From the NCBI GenBank assembly GCA_963662645.2, contig OY759762.1, positions 3,410,001 through 3,474,000 on the forward strand: a stretch of 64,000 nt of DNA. The letters run 5' to 3'. The notes under the pieces are model-generated. The model ran no database searches. It saw only the letters and a program-made list of their open reading frames with translations, and was not told the origin of the DNA. Below are positions 1 to 8,110 of this stretch, piece after piece. Source of the DNA: Aldehydirespirator sp963662645 (GTDB lineage Bacteria > Actinomycetota > Acidimicrobiia > Acidimicrobiales > Aldehydirespiratoraceae). Position 1 is the stretch's first letter; every line of letters begins with the position of its first letter. The translations under genes and the position numbers were made by a program.

Positions 1-1799
1 TGATCATCAAGCTGGCCGACCGGCTGCACAACCTGCGCACCCTGGCGGTGCTGCCCGCGTTCAAGCAGGACTACATCGCGCGCGAGACCCTCGACGTGTA
101 CGCGCCGCTGGCCCACCGCCTGGGAATGCAGGACATCAAGCAGCAGCTGGAGGATCTGGCCTTCGCCGCGCTGGAGCCCCGCCGCTACGCCGAGATCGAT
201 CAGATGGTCCAGCTGCGAGCGCCCGAGCGAGACATCTATCTCGAGCAGGTGCTCGGCGACGTGGAGTCGCGCCTGGGCGAGTTGGGCATCTCCGCCGAAG
301 TGACCGGCCGGCCCAAGCACCTGTGGTCGATCTACGAGAAGATGGTGGTGAAGGGCCGGTCCTTCGAGGACATCTTCGACCTGGTCGGCATCCGCGTGCT
401 GGTCGACTCGGTTCGGGACTGCTACGCGGCGCTCGGCTCCATCCATGCGACTTGGAGGCCGGTGCAGGGCCGGTTCAAGGACTACATCGCCATGCCCAAG
501 TTCAACCTCTACCAGTCGCTGCACACGACGGTGGTGGGACCGGCGGGCAAGACCCTGGAGGTGCAGATCCGCACCCGGGCGATGCACGAGCGGGCCGAGC
601 ACGGCGTGGCGGCCCACTGGGAGTACAAGGACGCCTCGCCGTCGGAGGAGATGGCCTGGCTGTCGCGCATCGTCGACTGGCAGCAGGAGACGTCGGACCC
701 GGCCGAGTTCATGTCCAACCTCAAGACCGAGCTCGACACCGACGAGGTGTACGTGTTCACGCCCCAGGGCAGAGTGATCGAGCTGCCGGTGGGCGCCACC
801 CCGGTGGACTTCGCCTACACGATTCACACCGATGTCGGGCATGCGTGCGTGGGCGCCAAGGTGAACGGCCGGCTAGTGGCGCTGGACAGCCGCCTGCTGT
901 CGGGCGACGTGGTGGAGATCTTCACCACCCGAACCGAGGGTGCCGGGCCGAGCCGCGACTGGCTGAAGTTCGTGGCCAGCCGCCGGGCGGCCAACAAGAT
1001 CAAGCAGTGGTACTCCCGCGAGCGCCGGGCCGACGCCATCGAGAACGGGCGCGACGACCTGATCCAGGCCCTTCGGCGCGAGGGTCTTCCCGCCCAGCGC
1101 CTGCTCAAGGACAAGCTGCTGGAGACGATCGCCGAGCAGTTGAACTACAGCTCAACCGATCTGCTGTTCCTAGCCATCGGGGAGGGCCACCAGTCGGCGG
1201 CCTCGGTGGCCAGCCGCTTCGCTCGGGCGCTGCACGGCGACGACGCCGGCGGCGAGGCCGACCGTGACCGCCTTCCCACCACCGCGAGGCGCCGTGCCGG
1301 GCATCTGCGCAGCGACTCCGACGTGGGCGTGCACGTCGAGGGCCTCGACGACATCTTGATCCGGCTGTCGCAGTGCTGCGCTCCGGTGCCGCCCGACGAG
1401 ATCATCGGCTTCGTCACCCGGGGACGGGGCGTGTCGGTTCACCGGGCGGACTGTGTCAACGCCATAAGGCTGGCTGAGGGCCAGACCGACCGGCTGATCG
1501 AGGTGGAGTGGGACGCCGACTTCGCCGGCAAGTTCTCAACGACCATCTCGGTGCACGCCCTGGACCGGCCCGGCCTGCTGCGCGACGTGACCGACGTGCT
1601 GGCCGAGCACCGGCTCAGCATCATCAGCGCCAAAGCCGAGACCGGCGACGACTTCATCGCCCGCATGGACTTCGAGTTTGAGCTTGCCGACCTGTCCCAG
1701 CTCGACTCGGTGCTGTCCAGCGTCCTCGCCCTAGAAGCAGTCTTCGACGCCTACAGAGTCCTCCCCAGCCGCAACCCCCGCCTCACGAACGCGGACTAG
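1..1799 (+). CDS. relA: RelA/SpoT-type (p)ppGpp synthetase/hydrolase, 5'-truncated by the window edge
   Basis: Makes (and in bifunctional members degrades) the stringent-response alarmone (p)ppGpp. The frame is already open at base 3 and reads through KLADRLHN, the end of the HD hydrolase domain, so the true start lies upstream of the window. Then follow the synthetase domain (YQSLHTTVV around 512-538, with VQIRTRAMHERAEHG just after), a TGS domain (VYVFTPQGRVIELPVGATP, about 750-930), a conserved-cysteine region (SQCCAPV near 1370) and a C-terminal ACT domain (about 1530-1760). This is the full order of a long RSH protein, so only the N-terminal HD part is missing. It is convergent with the antitoxin gene, one base apart. 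Whether the hydrolase is active cannot be judged from this fragment. Confidence 0.95.
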   Translation, partial: IIKLADRLHNLRTLAVLPAFKQDYIARETLDVYAPLAHRLGMQDIKQQLEDLAFAALEPRRYAEIDQMVQLRAPERDIYLEQVLGDVESRLGELGISAEVTGRPKHLWSIYEKMVVKGRSFEDIFDLVGIRVLVDSVRDCYAALGSIHATWRPVQGRFKDYIAMPKFNLYQSLHTTVVGPAGKTLEVQIRTRAMHERAEHGVAAHWEYKDASPSEEMAWLSRIVDWQQETSDPAEFMSNLKTELDTDEVYVFTPQGRVIELPVGATPVDFAYTIHTDVGHACVGAKVNGRLVALDSRLLSGDVVEIFTTRTEGAGPSRDWLKFVASRRAANKIKQWYSRERRADAIENGRDDLIQALRREGLPAQRLLKDKLLETIAEQLNYSSTDLLFLAIGEGHQSAASVASRFARALHGDDAGGEADRDRLPTTARRRAGHLRSDSDVGVHVEGLDDILIRLSQCCAPVPPDEIIGFVTRGRGVSVHRADCVNAIRLAEGQTDRLIEVEWDADFAGKFSTTISVHALDRPGLLRDVTDVLAEHRLSIISAKAETGDDFIARMDFEFELADLSQLDSVLSSVLALEAVFDAYRVLPSRNPRLTNAD

Positions 1800-1800
1800 A

Positions 1801-2073
1801 TCACAAGACGGGGACACGCAAGCCCAGCCCGGATCCCCAATTCAGCACTTGCTCCTCATATATTCCGGCACTCGCAGCCTCGGCGGAATGCACCTGCTCT
1901 CGGCCCATGCGGATGCGCTCAAGAACGTCTGCGGCCAAGTAGTAGTCCTCAATGTCGTCGAGCCCGCGGTCGATGATTTCGCGGAGGTAGAACGCCTTCG
2001 TCCGTCCTGTCAGCGAGGCCAGCCGGTGGATGCGCTCCTCGGTTTCAGGCGAAAGGCGGATCGAGGTGGGCAT
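1801..2073 (-). CDS. Orphan ribbon-helix-helix antitoxin (RelB family)
   Basis: A 90-residue protein starting MPTSIRLSPETEERI, followed by LASLTGRTKAFYLREIIDRGLDD, the typical short beta strand plus two helices of RHH/RelB-type antitoxins that bind operator DNA as dimers. The ATG at 2073 was chosen over an upstream in-frame ATG at 2199 because an AAGGAGGAG Shine-Dalgarno lies 8 nt before it. No RelE/ParE-like toxin follows: relA occupies the other strand one base downstream. The C-terminal tail (after about residue 66, ending GLGLRVPVL) does not resemble the usual RelB ending and may be a frameshifted or replaced tail. Residual antitoxin of a lost module, or a stand-alone regulator. Confidence 0.75.
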   Translation of the reverse strand: MPTSIRLSPETEERIHRLASLTGRTKAFYLREIIDRGLDDIEDYYLAADVLERIRMGREQVHSAEAASAGIYEEQVLNWGSGLGLRVPVL

Positions 2074-2080
2074 GGGCTGG

Positions 2081-2103
2081 CTCCTCCTTGCAATACGTAT
2101 ATT
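2081..2103 (-). promoter_or_regulatory. Antitoxin leader: strong RBS and palindromic probable operator
   Basis: On the minus strand an AAGGAGGAG ribosome site (2089-2081) is preceded by the perfect 8-bp palindrome ATACGTAT (2093-2100) within an AT-rich stretch. RHH antitoxins usually repress their own promoter by binding such palindromes, so this is a candidate operator overlapping the -10 region. Binding is inferred. Confidence 0.45.
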
Positions 2104-2282
2104 CAACATGTCGCGCTCGGATCCGGGCTGGCGGATCGGGAACTCTCCGGGCGGCCGTGGCTTCTCGGTCAGGTGCCTGAGGCGGCGCAGGTGGAACACA
2201 GTGATCGAGTGGGGCGACGGAGAATGGATGTCCGCCGATGTGACAGGGCCGGGGAGCCTTCTTCGTGGGCGCGAGGTGGCGG

Positions 2283-2288
2283 TAGCCT
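2283..2288 (+). promoter_or_regulatory. -10 element (TAGCCT) of a probable leaderless hisS promoter
   Basis: TAGCCT ends 8 nt before the GTG start of hisS. The surrounding box GGTAGCCTCG followed by G-rich sequence recurs before gmk (31433), def (38385) and hisG (42979), which supports a real promoter. No -35 hexamer is obvious. Confidence 0.5.
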
Positions 2289-2296
2289 CGGGGGTC

Positions 2297-3574
2297 GTGG
2301 CTCAACCCTTGTTTCGCGCTCCGGTGGGCACCCGCGACATCCTGCCGCCGGAGTCGGCGCGGCGGCGACGGCTGGTTGGCGTGTTCGCTGATCTGGCCGA
2401 CCGGAGTGGCTTCGGGCTGCTGCAGTCGCCCATCTTCGAGGACCTCGGGGTGTTCCAGCGACTGGGCGAGTCCAACGAGGTGGTCACCAAGGAGTTGTTC
2501 GAGTTCTTCGACAAGGGCGACCCGCCCCGGCACTTGGCCCTGCGCCCCGAGCTGACCGCCAGCGTGTGCCGGGTGTTCGCCGAGCACCGGCCGACGCCGC
2601 CGTGGAAGATCTGGTACTCGGGCCCGCAGTTCCGCTACGAGCGCCCCCAGGCCGGCCGCTACCGGCAGTTCGACCAGGTCGGGGTGGAGACCCTCGGCAC
2701 CGACGACCCTCACGCCGACGTGGAGGTGATCGGACTGGGCCTGCGGTTCTACGAGGCCTTGGGCATGAAGCAGGTGCGTCTGCTCATCAACAGCCTCGGT
2801 GACGCCGAGAGTCGCCCGTCCTATGACGCCGCGCTGGCTGCCTACCTCCGGAGCCGACGGGGCGAGCTCTCCGATCAGTCCCAACTCACGCTGGAGCGCA
2901 ACCCCCTGCGAGTGCTCGACTCCAAGCGGGAGCAGGACCAGCCGGTGATCGCGGAGGCGCCCGTGATGGCCGACTTCCTGTCGGGTGCCTCGGCTGATCA
3001 CTTCGCGGCCGTCAGAGCCGGGCTCGACAGCCTCGACGCGGCCTACGAGGTGTCGCCCCGGCTGGTGCGCGGCCTCGACTACTACACCCGCACTGCCTTC
3101 GAGTTCGTGGCCGACGCCCTCGACACCGCCCAGAACGCGGTGGGCGGCGGAGGGCGCTACGACGGGCTGGTGGAGGAACTGGGCGGGCCCCCGACGCCGG
3201 GCATCGGCTTCGCCCTCGGCGTGGACCGCATCCTTCTGGCCTGCGACGCCGAGGGAGCCTTCGCCGCGGCTCCGGCACCGGTGGGGGTGTTCGTGGTGGA
3301 CACCGCCGGAGGCCAGAGCGCGGCGGTGCTGTGCGACCGGCTGCGGCAGGCCGGGCTGGGCGTTGACCGGGCCTTCGACAGCCGGTCCATGAAGGCCCAG
3401 ATGAAACGAGCCGACCGTTCCGGAGCGACAGTGGCGGTAATCGTAGGCCCCGATGAGCGGGCTGCAGGCACGGCCACCGTGCGCGACATGCGTCCCGAAG
3501 GGGGCCAGCGCCAGGTGCCGAACCAAGAGGTGGTTGCGGCGGTGACCGACCTGCTCGGGAGGGCCGCACCATGA
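2297..3574 (+). CDS. hisS: Histidine--tRNA ligase
   Basis: Class II aminoacyl-tRNA synthetase charging tRNA-His. Motif 1 region FRAPVGTRDILPP is near the N-terminus, motif 2 (WYSGPQFRYERPQAGRYRQF) around residue 110, the histidine-binding LVRGLDYYTRTAFE around 260, and GGGGRYDGLV plus a C-terminal anticodon-binding domain complete the enzyme. The frame stays open upstream to 2030, but the GTG at 2297 gives MAQPLFRAPVGTRD and 425 residues, the normal size, and sits 8 nt after a TAGCCT -10 element. The last codons (LLGRAAP) are duplicated at the aspS start, see the junction-duplication finding. Confidence 0.96.
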   Translation: MAQPLFRAPVGTRDILPPESARRRRLVGVFADLADRSGFGLLQSPIFEDLGVFQRLGESNEVVTKELFEFFDKGDPPRHLALRPELTASVCRVFAEHRPTPPWKIWYSGPQFRYERPQAGRYRQFDQVGVETLGTDDPHADVEVIGLGLRFYEALGMKQVRLLINSLGDAESRPSYDAALAAYLRSRRGELSDQSQLTLERNPLRVLDSKREQDQPVIAEAPVMADFLSGASADHFAAVRAGLDSLDAAYEVSPRLVRGLDYYTRTAFEFVADALDTAQNAVGGGGRYDGLVEELGGPPTPGIGFALGVDRILLACDAEGAFAAAPAPVGVFVVDTAGGQSAAVLCDRLRQAGLGVDRAFDSRSMKAQMKRADRSGATVAVIVGPDERAAGTATVRDMRPEGGQRQVPNQEVVAAVTDLLGRAAP

Positions 3575-3593
3575 TCACCCAAACCCTGTCTGG

Positions 3594-3640
3594 GAATTGG
3601 CAGCGTTGTGCACGGTATGCGTGCGTTGTGCTGCCAATTC
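3594..3640 (+). repeat. Family A 47-bp nested hairpin repeat, copy A1
   Basis: Perfect 11-bp arms GAATTGGCAGC (3594-3604) and GCTGCCAATTC (3630-3640) enclose a symmetric internal loop (GTTGT on each side) and an inner 5-bp stem GCACG/CGTGC with loop GTATG (3615-3619). It lies just after hisS. Four other copies occur in the window. Confidence 0.9.
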
Positions 3641-3664
3641 GGGATGTGGGTTGCGGCCTCTTGG

Positions 3665-3711
3665 GAATTGGCAGCGTTGTGCACGGTATGCGTGCATCGT
3701 GCTGCCAATTC
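3665..3711 (+). repeat. Family A 47-bp nested hairpin repeat, copy A2
   Basis: Same orientation as A1 and separated from it by 24 bp. Outer arms 3665-3675 and 3701-3711 are perfect; inner stem GCACG/CGTGC and loop GTATG are unchanged; only the right internal loop differs (ATCGT for GTTGT). It ends 25 bp before aspS. Confidence 0.9.
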
Positions 3712-3736
3712 GGGGATGCTCGGGAGGGCGGTGCCA

Positions 3737-5557
3737 GTGACCGGGATTGACGCCACTGCCATGCGCACCGACCTGTGCGGCCGCCTCGGCTGTGACGACG
3801 CGGGCCGCAACGTGACGGTGTGCGGCTGGGTGGACCGGCGCCGAGAGCACAGCGAGCACTTGGCATTCGTGGACCTGCGGGACCACACCGGGGTGCTGCA
3901 GTGCGTGGTGGACGGTGCCCGCGACCTGCGCTCGGAGTATGTGGTGCGGATCACGGGCACCGTGCGGCTGCGGCCCGAGGGCACCGCCAACCCGGCCCTG
4001 GCCACCGGCGAGGTCGAGCTGCAGGACTGCGAGGTGGAGTTGCTGTCGCGGGCCGAGCCGCCGCCGTTCCCGCTCGACGAGCGCACCGAGGTGGACGAGA
4101 CGCTGCGCCTGCGGCACCGCTATGTCGATCTGCGCAAGCCCCGCATGCAGCGCAACCTGCGGGCCCGAGCCGCGGTCAACCGAGCCATCCGCCAAGCCAT
4201 GGACGCCCAGGGCTTCGTCGAGGTCGAGACCCCGATGCTCATCGCGTCCACCCCGGAGGGGGCCCGCGACTTCGTGGTGCCGTCCCGCAAGGAGCCTGGA
4301 TCGTTCTATGCCCTGCCCCAGAGCCCGCAGATCTTCAAGCAGCTCACGATGGTGGGCGGCGTCGACCGCTACTACCAGATAGCCCGCTGCCTGCGCGACG
4401 AGGACCTGCGGGCCGACCGCCAGTTCGAGTTCTCCCAGCTCGACGTGGAGGCGTCGTTCGTGACCCGCGACGACGTGCTCGGCTTCGTGACTCGGGCCGT
4501 GGCCGAGGCCACCGTCGAGGTCACCGGGCAGGATCCCGGCGCGTTCGACCGCATGACCTGGCACGAGGCCATGGAGCGTTTCGGCTCCGACAAGCCCGAC
4601 ACCCGCTTCGGGATGGAACTGGTCGAGCTGACCCCGATCTTCGCCGAGACCCAGGCCCGGGTGTTCCAGGCGCCCTGCGTGAAGGGGATATGTCTGAGCG
4701 GCGGCGCGGAGTCGCTGCCCCGCAGCCGGGTGGACGAGCTGGTCGCCACCTGCCAGCGCTGGGGTGCAAAGGGTCTGGCCTGGATGAGGGTGGTGGCCGC
4801 CGAGGAGGCCAGTTCGTCCCGCAACGGCAACGACTCGGCCCGGGACGGCGGCGGCTCGGCCCTCGACGGCGGCGTGGCCAAGTTCCTGTCGGCGGCGGAG
4901 GCCGCCGCAGTGATCAAGGCCCTAGAGGCCCGGCCCGGCGACATGGTGTTCCTAGTGGCCGACAAGCGCCCCTTGGTGCGCCATGTGCTGGGGCTGCTGC
5001 GCCTGGAGCTAGGCCGCCCGCCGGTCAACGACGGCGGCCTCAACTACCTGTGGGTGGTGGACTTCCCGCTGTTCGAGGCGCTGAGCGCCGACGGCGATCC
5101 CATCCCGTCGCACCACCCGTTCACCATGCCCCACGCCGATGACCTGCCGCTGCTCATGTCAGCGGACGGTCCACCGGAGGGCGAGGCCCTGCTACAGATC
5201 CGCAGCCAGGCCTACGACCTGGTCCTCAACGGCTGGGAGCTCGGATCGGGGAGCGTGAGGATCCACCGCCGCGAGGTCCAGCAGCGAATCTTCGAAGTCT
5301 TGGGCATCGCCCCCGACGAGGCTCAGGAGCGCTTCGGCTTCCTGCTCGACGCCTTCCGCTACGGCGCCCCGCCCCACGCCGGCTTCGCGGTGGGCCTCGA
5401 CCGCCTGGCCGCCCTGCTGGTGGGGGAGGAGAACATCCGCGAGGTGATCGCCTTCCCCAAGACCCAGTCCGGCGCCGACCCCCTCACCGACGCCCCCAGC
5501 CCCATTGCCGAAGCCCACCTTCGAGAGCTCGGTCTGCGAGTGTTGCCTCCAGCCTGA
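3737..5557 (+). CDS. aspS: Aspartate--tRNA ligase
   Basis: Class II synthetase charging tRNA-Asp (possibly tRNA-Asn too; discrimination not judged). N-terminal OB fold (GWVDRRREHSEHLAFVDLRD), catalytic core with motif 2 YQIARCLRDEDLRADRQFEFSQLD, bacterial GAD insertion, and motif 3 AGFAVGLDRLAALL near the C-terminus. GTG at 3737 was chosen because a GGGAGGG ribosome site (3722-3728) precedes it; this gives 606 residues. The frame remains open through the two family A repeats up to 3608, which is non-coding filler. ATG 3716 or 3761 are alternatives. A low-complexity patch (SSSRNGNDSARDGGGSALDGG, split here as about residues 355-375) sits inside the GAD domain. Confidence 0.95.
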   Translation: MTGIDATAMRTDLCGRLGCDDAGRNVTVCGWVDRRREHSEHLAFVDLRDHTGVLQCVVDGARDLRSEYVVRITGTVRLRPEGTANPALATGEVELQDCEVELLSRAEPPPFPLDERTEVDETLRLRHRYVDLRKPRMQRNLRARAAVNRAIRQAMDAQGFVEVETPMLIASTPEGARDFVVPSRKEPGSFYALPQSPQIFKQLTMVGGVDRYYQIARCLRDEDLRADRQFEFSQLDVEASFVTRDDVLGFVTRAVAEATVEVTGQDPGAFDRMTWHEAMERFGSDKPDTRFGMELVELTPIFAETQARVFQAPCVKGICLSGGAESLPRSRVDELVATCQRWGAKGLAWMRVVAAEEASSSRNGNDSARDGGGSALDGGVAKFLSAAEAAAVIKALEARPGDMVFLVADKRPLVRHVLGLLRLELGRPPVNDGGLNYLWVVDFPLFEALSADGDPIPSHHPFTMPHADDLPLLMSADGPPEGEALLQIRSQAYDLVLNGWELGSGSVRIHRREVQQRIFEVLGIAPDEAQERFGFLLDAFRYGAPPHAGFAVGLDRLAALLVGEENIREVIAFPKTQSGADPLTDAPSPIAEAHLRELGLRVLPPA

Positions 5558-5577
5558 GCGGGGCTGGCACCAGCGCG

Positions 5578-5583
5578 TAGGGT
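5578..5583 (+). promoter_or_regulatory. -10 element (TAGGGT) of a probable leaderless rarA promoter
   Basis: TAGGGT ends 6 nt before the rarA GTG in the 32-bp gap after aspS, the spacing expected when transcription starts at the initiation codon. There is no Shine-Dalgarno sequence. Confidence 0.5.
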
Positions 5584-5589
5584 CGGGGT

Positions 5590-7008
5590 GTGGCTGGGGA
5601 TCTGTTCGACGCGGCTGCGGCTGAGCGGCTGCGGGGGCGGGCACCGCTGGCGGCCCGGCTGCGGCCCCGCGCCCTCGACGAGATCGTGGGCCAGGACCAC
5701 CTGGTCGGGCCGGGAAGGCCGCTGCGGGAGCTGATCGAGGCCGACCGGCTGTCGTCGGTGATCCTGTGGGGACCGCCGGGCACGGGCAAGACCACTCTGG
5801 CCCGGGTGGTGGCCCTCACCACGGCCAAGGCGTTCGAGGAGCTCTCCGCGGTGACCGCCGGTGTCAAGGACGTGAGGGTAGTGATCGAGCGGGCCCGGGA
5901 CCGGCTCGGCGTCCACGGCACCGGCACGATCCTGTTCCTCGACGAGGTCCACCGGTTCAACAAGGCGCAGCAAGATGCCCTGCTGCCCGCGGTGGAGGAC
6001 GGCCTGATCGTGTTGATCGGCGCCACCACCGAGAACCCCCACTTCGAAGTCAACCCGCCGCTGATGTCGCGCTCGACGCTGTTCCGGCTGCACCCGCTGG
6101 ACGATGCGTCGCTGGTCGAGCTGGTGCGCCGGGGCCTGGCCGCCGAGCAGGCCACAGCTGACGATGATGCGATTGAGCACTTGGCGGCGCGCAGCGCCGG
6201 AGACGGCCGCCACGCCCTCACCGGCATAGAAGTAGCGGTGGCCCTGGCCGGTCGCCGCAAGAGAGCCGCTGGGGGCGGTGTGTCGCGGCGCGAGGCCGCT
6301 GGGGGCGGTGTGTCGCGGGGCGAGGTGGCCGGCACCGGACCGCCGGGTCCGGTCCATGTGACCTTGACCGACGCCGAGGCCGCGGCCGACGCCAAGGCGG
6401 TGCGCTACGGCCGCGACGGCCACTACGACGTGGTCAGCGCCTTCATCAAGAGCATCCGCGGCTCCGACGCCGATGCCGGCCTCTACTGGCTGGCCCGGAT
6501 GCTGGAGGCGGGGGAGGATCCCCGCTTCATCGCCCGCCGGCTGGTGATCCTGGCATCCGAGGACATCGGGTTGGCCGACGACGGTGCCTTGCTGGTGGCC
6601 GATGCCGCGGCTCGGGCAGTGGAGTACGTCGGCCTCCCCGAGGCCCAGCTCAACCTGGCCCACGCCGTGGTGCGGCTGGCCACCGCTCCCAAGTCCAACC
6701 GGGTCACGGTAGCCCTCGGGCGGGCCGCGTCCGACGCCCGGGCCGCGGGAGCGGGCGACGTGCCCATGCATCTGCGCGACAGCCATTACCGGGGTGCCAA
6801 GTCCCTCGGCCACGGCGAGGGGTACCGGTACCCCCACGACGATCCCGACGGCTGGGTCGCCCAGGAGCACCGCCCGGCGGAGGTCGCCCGCCACATCTAC
6901 TACGAGCCCTCCGACCACGGCGCCGAAGCCACGCTGGCCGAACAGTGGAACGGCAATGCTGGCTTCCGACCGGCCGAACCGGGCGGCGACTCTTCGAGAG
7001 ATCCCTAG
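5590..7008 (+). CDS. rarA: Replication-associated recombination protein A (MgsA/WRIP1 family AAA+ ATPase)
   Basis: AAA+ ATPase that acts at stalled replication forks with SSB and recombination proteins. Walker A is WGPPGTGKTTLARVVA (about residue 58), Walker B FLDEVHRFNKAQQDALLPAVE (about 117); the C-terminal tetramerisation region (YDVVSAFIKSIRGSDADAGLYWLARML) is intact, total 472 residues. A 30-bp perfect-looking tandem duplication (6265-6294 and 6295-6324) inserts the motif AAGGGVSR twice in the linker between ATPase and C-terminal domains; such a linker extension should be tolerated. The gene ends inside the start of a family B repeat. Confidence 0.92.
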   Translation: MAGDLFDAAAAERLRGRAPLAARLRPRALDEIVGQDHLVGPGRPLRELIEADRLSSVILWGPPGTGKTTLARVVALTTAKAFEELSAVTAGVKDVRVVIERARDRLGVHGTGTILFLDEVHRFNKAQQDALLPAVEDGLIVLIGATTENPHFEVNPPLMSRSTLFRLHPLDDASLVELVRRGLAAEQATADDDAIEHLAARSAGDGRHALTGIEVAVALAGRRKRAAGGGVSRREAAGGGVSRGEVAGTGPPGPVHVTLTDAEAAADAKAVRYGRDGHYDVVSAFIKSIRGSDADAGLYWLARMLEAGEDPRFIARRLVILASEDIGLADDGALLVADAAARAVEYVGLPEAQLNLAHAVVRLATAPKSNRVTVALGRAASDARAAGAGDVPMHLRDSHYRGAKSLGHGEGYRYPHDDPDGWVAQEHRPAEVARHIYYEPSDHGAEATLAEQWNGNAGFRPAEPGGDSSRDP

Positions 7009-7120
7009 AGGACGAGCGGGAAGGCGCACGAATCCGCCCATACGCGCGAGGCCGCGGCCCGAGCGGCCCGTGAGCGCAGCGAACAGGAGCGGGAGACGCA
7101 CCGCCGCAGCGCGACGGGCT
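7007..7120 (+). repeat. Family B dispersed intergenic repeat, copy B1
   Basis: Begins at AGAGGACGAGCGG and contains CGAATCCG, TACG, GAGGCCGCGGCCCGAGCGG (7048-7066) and CAGCGAACAGGAGCGGGAG (7077-7095). Matching copies are at 13879 (+), 35041 (-) and 42829 (-). It fills most of the 182-bp gap after rarA, where many actinobacteria carry rpsD. Confidence 0.75.
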
Positions 7121-7178
7121 TGTACCCACCAGCGCACGTTCTTGGGGCTGGCCCGCTCTCGGCTCATTGGCTTGCCGG

Positions 7179-7184
7179 TATCTT
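7179..7184 (+). promoter_or_regulatory. -10 element (TATCTT) of a probable leaderless promoter
   Basis: TATCTT ends 6 nt before the GTG at 7191, matching the spacing seen at rarA, aroB, mogA and argC. Confidence 0.5.
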
Positions 7185-7190
7185 GACTGC

Positions 7191-7760
7191 GTGAGCGCTG
7201 TCGACCTGGCCGCCGTGATTGTCACCGTCGTCTGCTTGGCGACGGTGGTTGTGCTGACCGTGGCGGTGGTGTCGTTGGTTCGGACCATGCGCGAGCTGCG
7301 GCAGGTGGTCGACGACCTGCGGGACTCGGCGCTGCCCATGGTCGACGATCTCCGCTCCACCGTCACCAAGGCCGACGCGGAACTTCACCGGGTGGACCGG
7401 GTGATCGGGCGGGCCGAGCGCATCGCGGCCACTGCGGACCACGCAAGCCGCCTGACCTACCGGGCCTTCGCGCCGCCGCTGATCAAGGGTCTGTCGCTGG
7501 TGTCGGGCGCGGGCCAGGCCGGACGGCGCCTGCGAGAGCGCCGCCGCCATCGCCGGTCGCTCGACTTGGCCGCCAACGACGATCCCACCGCTGGCAAGGC
7601 GGTCTCGGTCGCGGTGGAGGATGCTCCCTCCGTCCGCTCCGGTCGCTCCAGCGGGGCCGGCGGCGCCGGGGCTGGTCTCGCCGAGTCCGGTCGCATCCAG
7701 TCTGCTCGCGTCGACTCCAGCCGCTCCAGCCAACCCCGCGCCCGGAGGCGCAGGCGATGA
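7191..7760 (+). CDS. DUF948-like membrane-anchored coiled-coil protein
   Basis: 189 residues. An N-terminal transmembrane helix (VDLAAVIVTVVCLATVVVL, then VAVVSLV) is followed by an amphipathic region (RTMRELRQVVDDLRDSALPMVDDLRSTV) and a charged, low-complexity tail rich in Arg, Ser and Gly. This matches the DUF948 family gene that lies just upstream of alaS in many actinobacteria; its function is unknown, with an envelope location inferred. GTG 7191 was chosen over GTG/ATG-like starts farther upstream because of the TATCTT element 6 nt before it. It overlaps the next gene by 4 bp. Confidence 0.8.
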   Translation: MSAVDLAAVIVTVVCLATVVVLTVAVVSLVRTMRELRQVVDDLRDSALPMVDDLRSTVTKADAELHRVDRVIGRAERIAATADHASRLTYRAFAPPLIKGLSLVSGAGQAGRRLRERRRHRRSLDLAANDDPTAGKAVSVAVEDAPSVRSGRSSGAGGAGAGLAESGRIQSARVDSSRSSQPRARRRRR

Positions 7761-8110
7761 GGCGTGTGTGGTGGCTGGGAGCGGGCTATGTGGCCGGTCT
7801 CGGCACCGCGGCCTGGTTGCGCAGCAAGGCCCGGGCGGCCGCGGAGCGCTACGCACCGGCCAACGTGAGAGACGCAGTGGCCGACCGGACCCGCGACGCC
7901 GCCCAGCGGGCCCGCCACACCGCGGCCGACAGCGCAAGGAGTCTCGGACGCGAGGCCCGGCGGATCGCCGACGACGTCCGCCACGCCGTGGCCGAGGGAC
8001 GCGACGCCATGCGCCAGGCCGAGTCCGAGCTGACCGGCGACGAGCCTTCGCCCAGCGATGAGCCCTCGCCCGCCGACAACGGGTCCACGACCGGAAGCGA
8101 CCGGCCGTGA
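7757..8110 (+). CDS. Small actinobacterial membrane protein upstream of alaS
   Basis: 117 residues: a short hydrophobic N-terminus (WWLGAGYVAGLGTAAWL), then a helical segment with regularly spaced Arg/Ala/Asp (RDAAQRARHTAADSARSLGREARRIADDV) and an acidic, Pro-rich tail. Size and position match the conserved small protein (DUF6167-like) between the DUF948 gene and alaS in actinobacteria. No biochemical function is known to me. ATG 7757 overlaps the preceding stop codon, and its own stop overlaps the alaS GTG, so all three are translationally coupled. Confidence 0.75.
   Translation: MRRVWWLGAGYVAGLGTAAWLRSKARAAAERYAPANVRDAVADRTRDAAQRARHTAADSARSLGREARRIADDVRHAVAEGRDAMRQAESELTGDEPSPSDEPSPADNGSTTGSDRP

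Noticed and set aside
2030..2296. N-terminal extension of hisS
   Set aside because: It would cross the TAGCCT promoter and overlap the antitoxin start region; the normal HisRS N-terminus begins at GTG 2297.
3608..3736. Upstream extension of aspS through the family A repeats
   Set aside because: The translated extension is just the repeat read as protein (two similar Cys-rich stretches) and is unlike any AspRS; a good RBS precedes GTG 3737.
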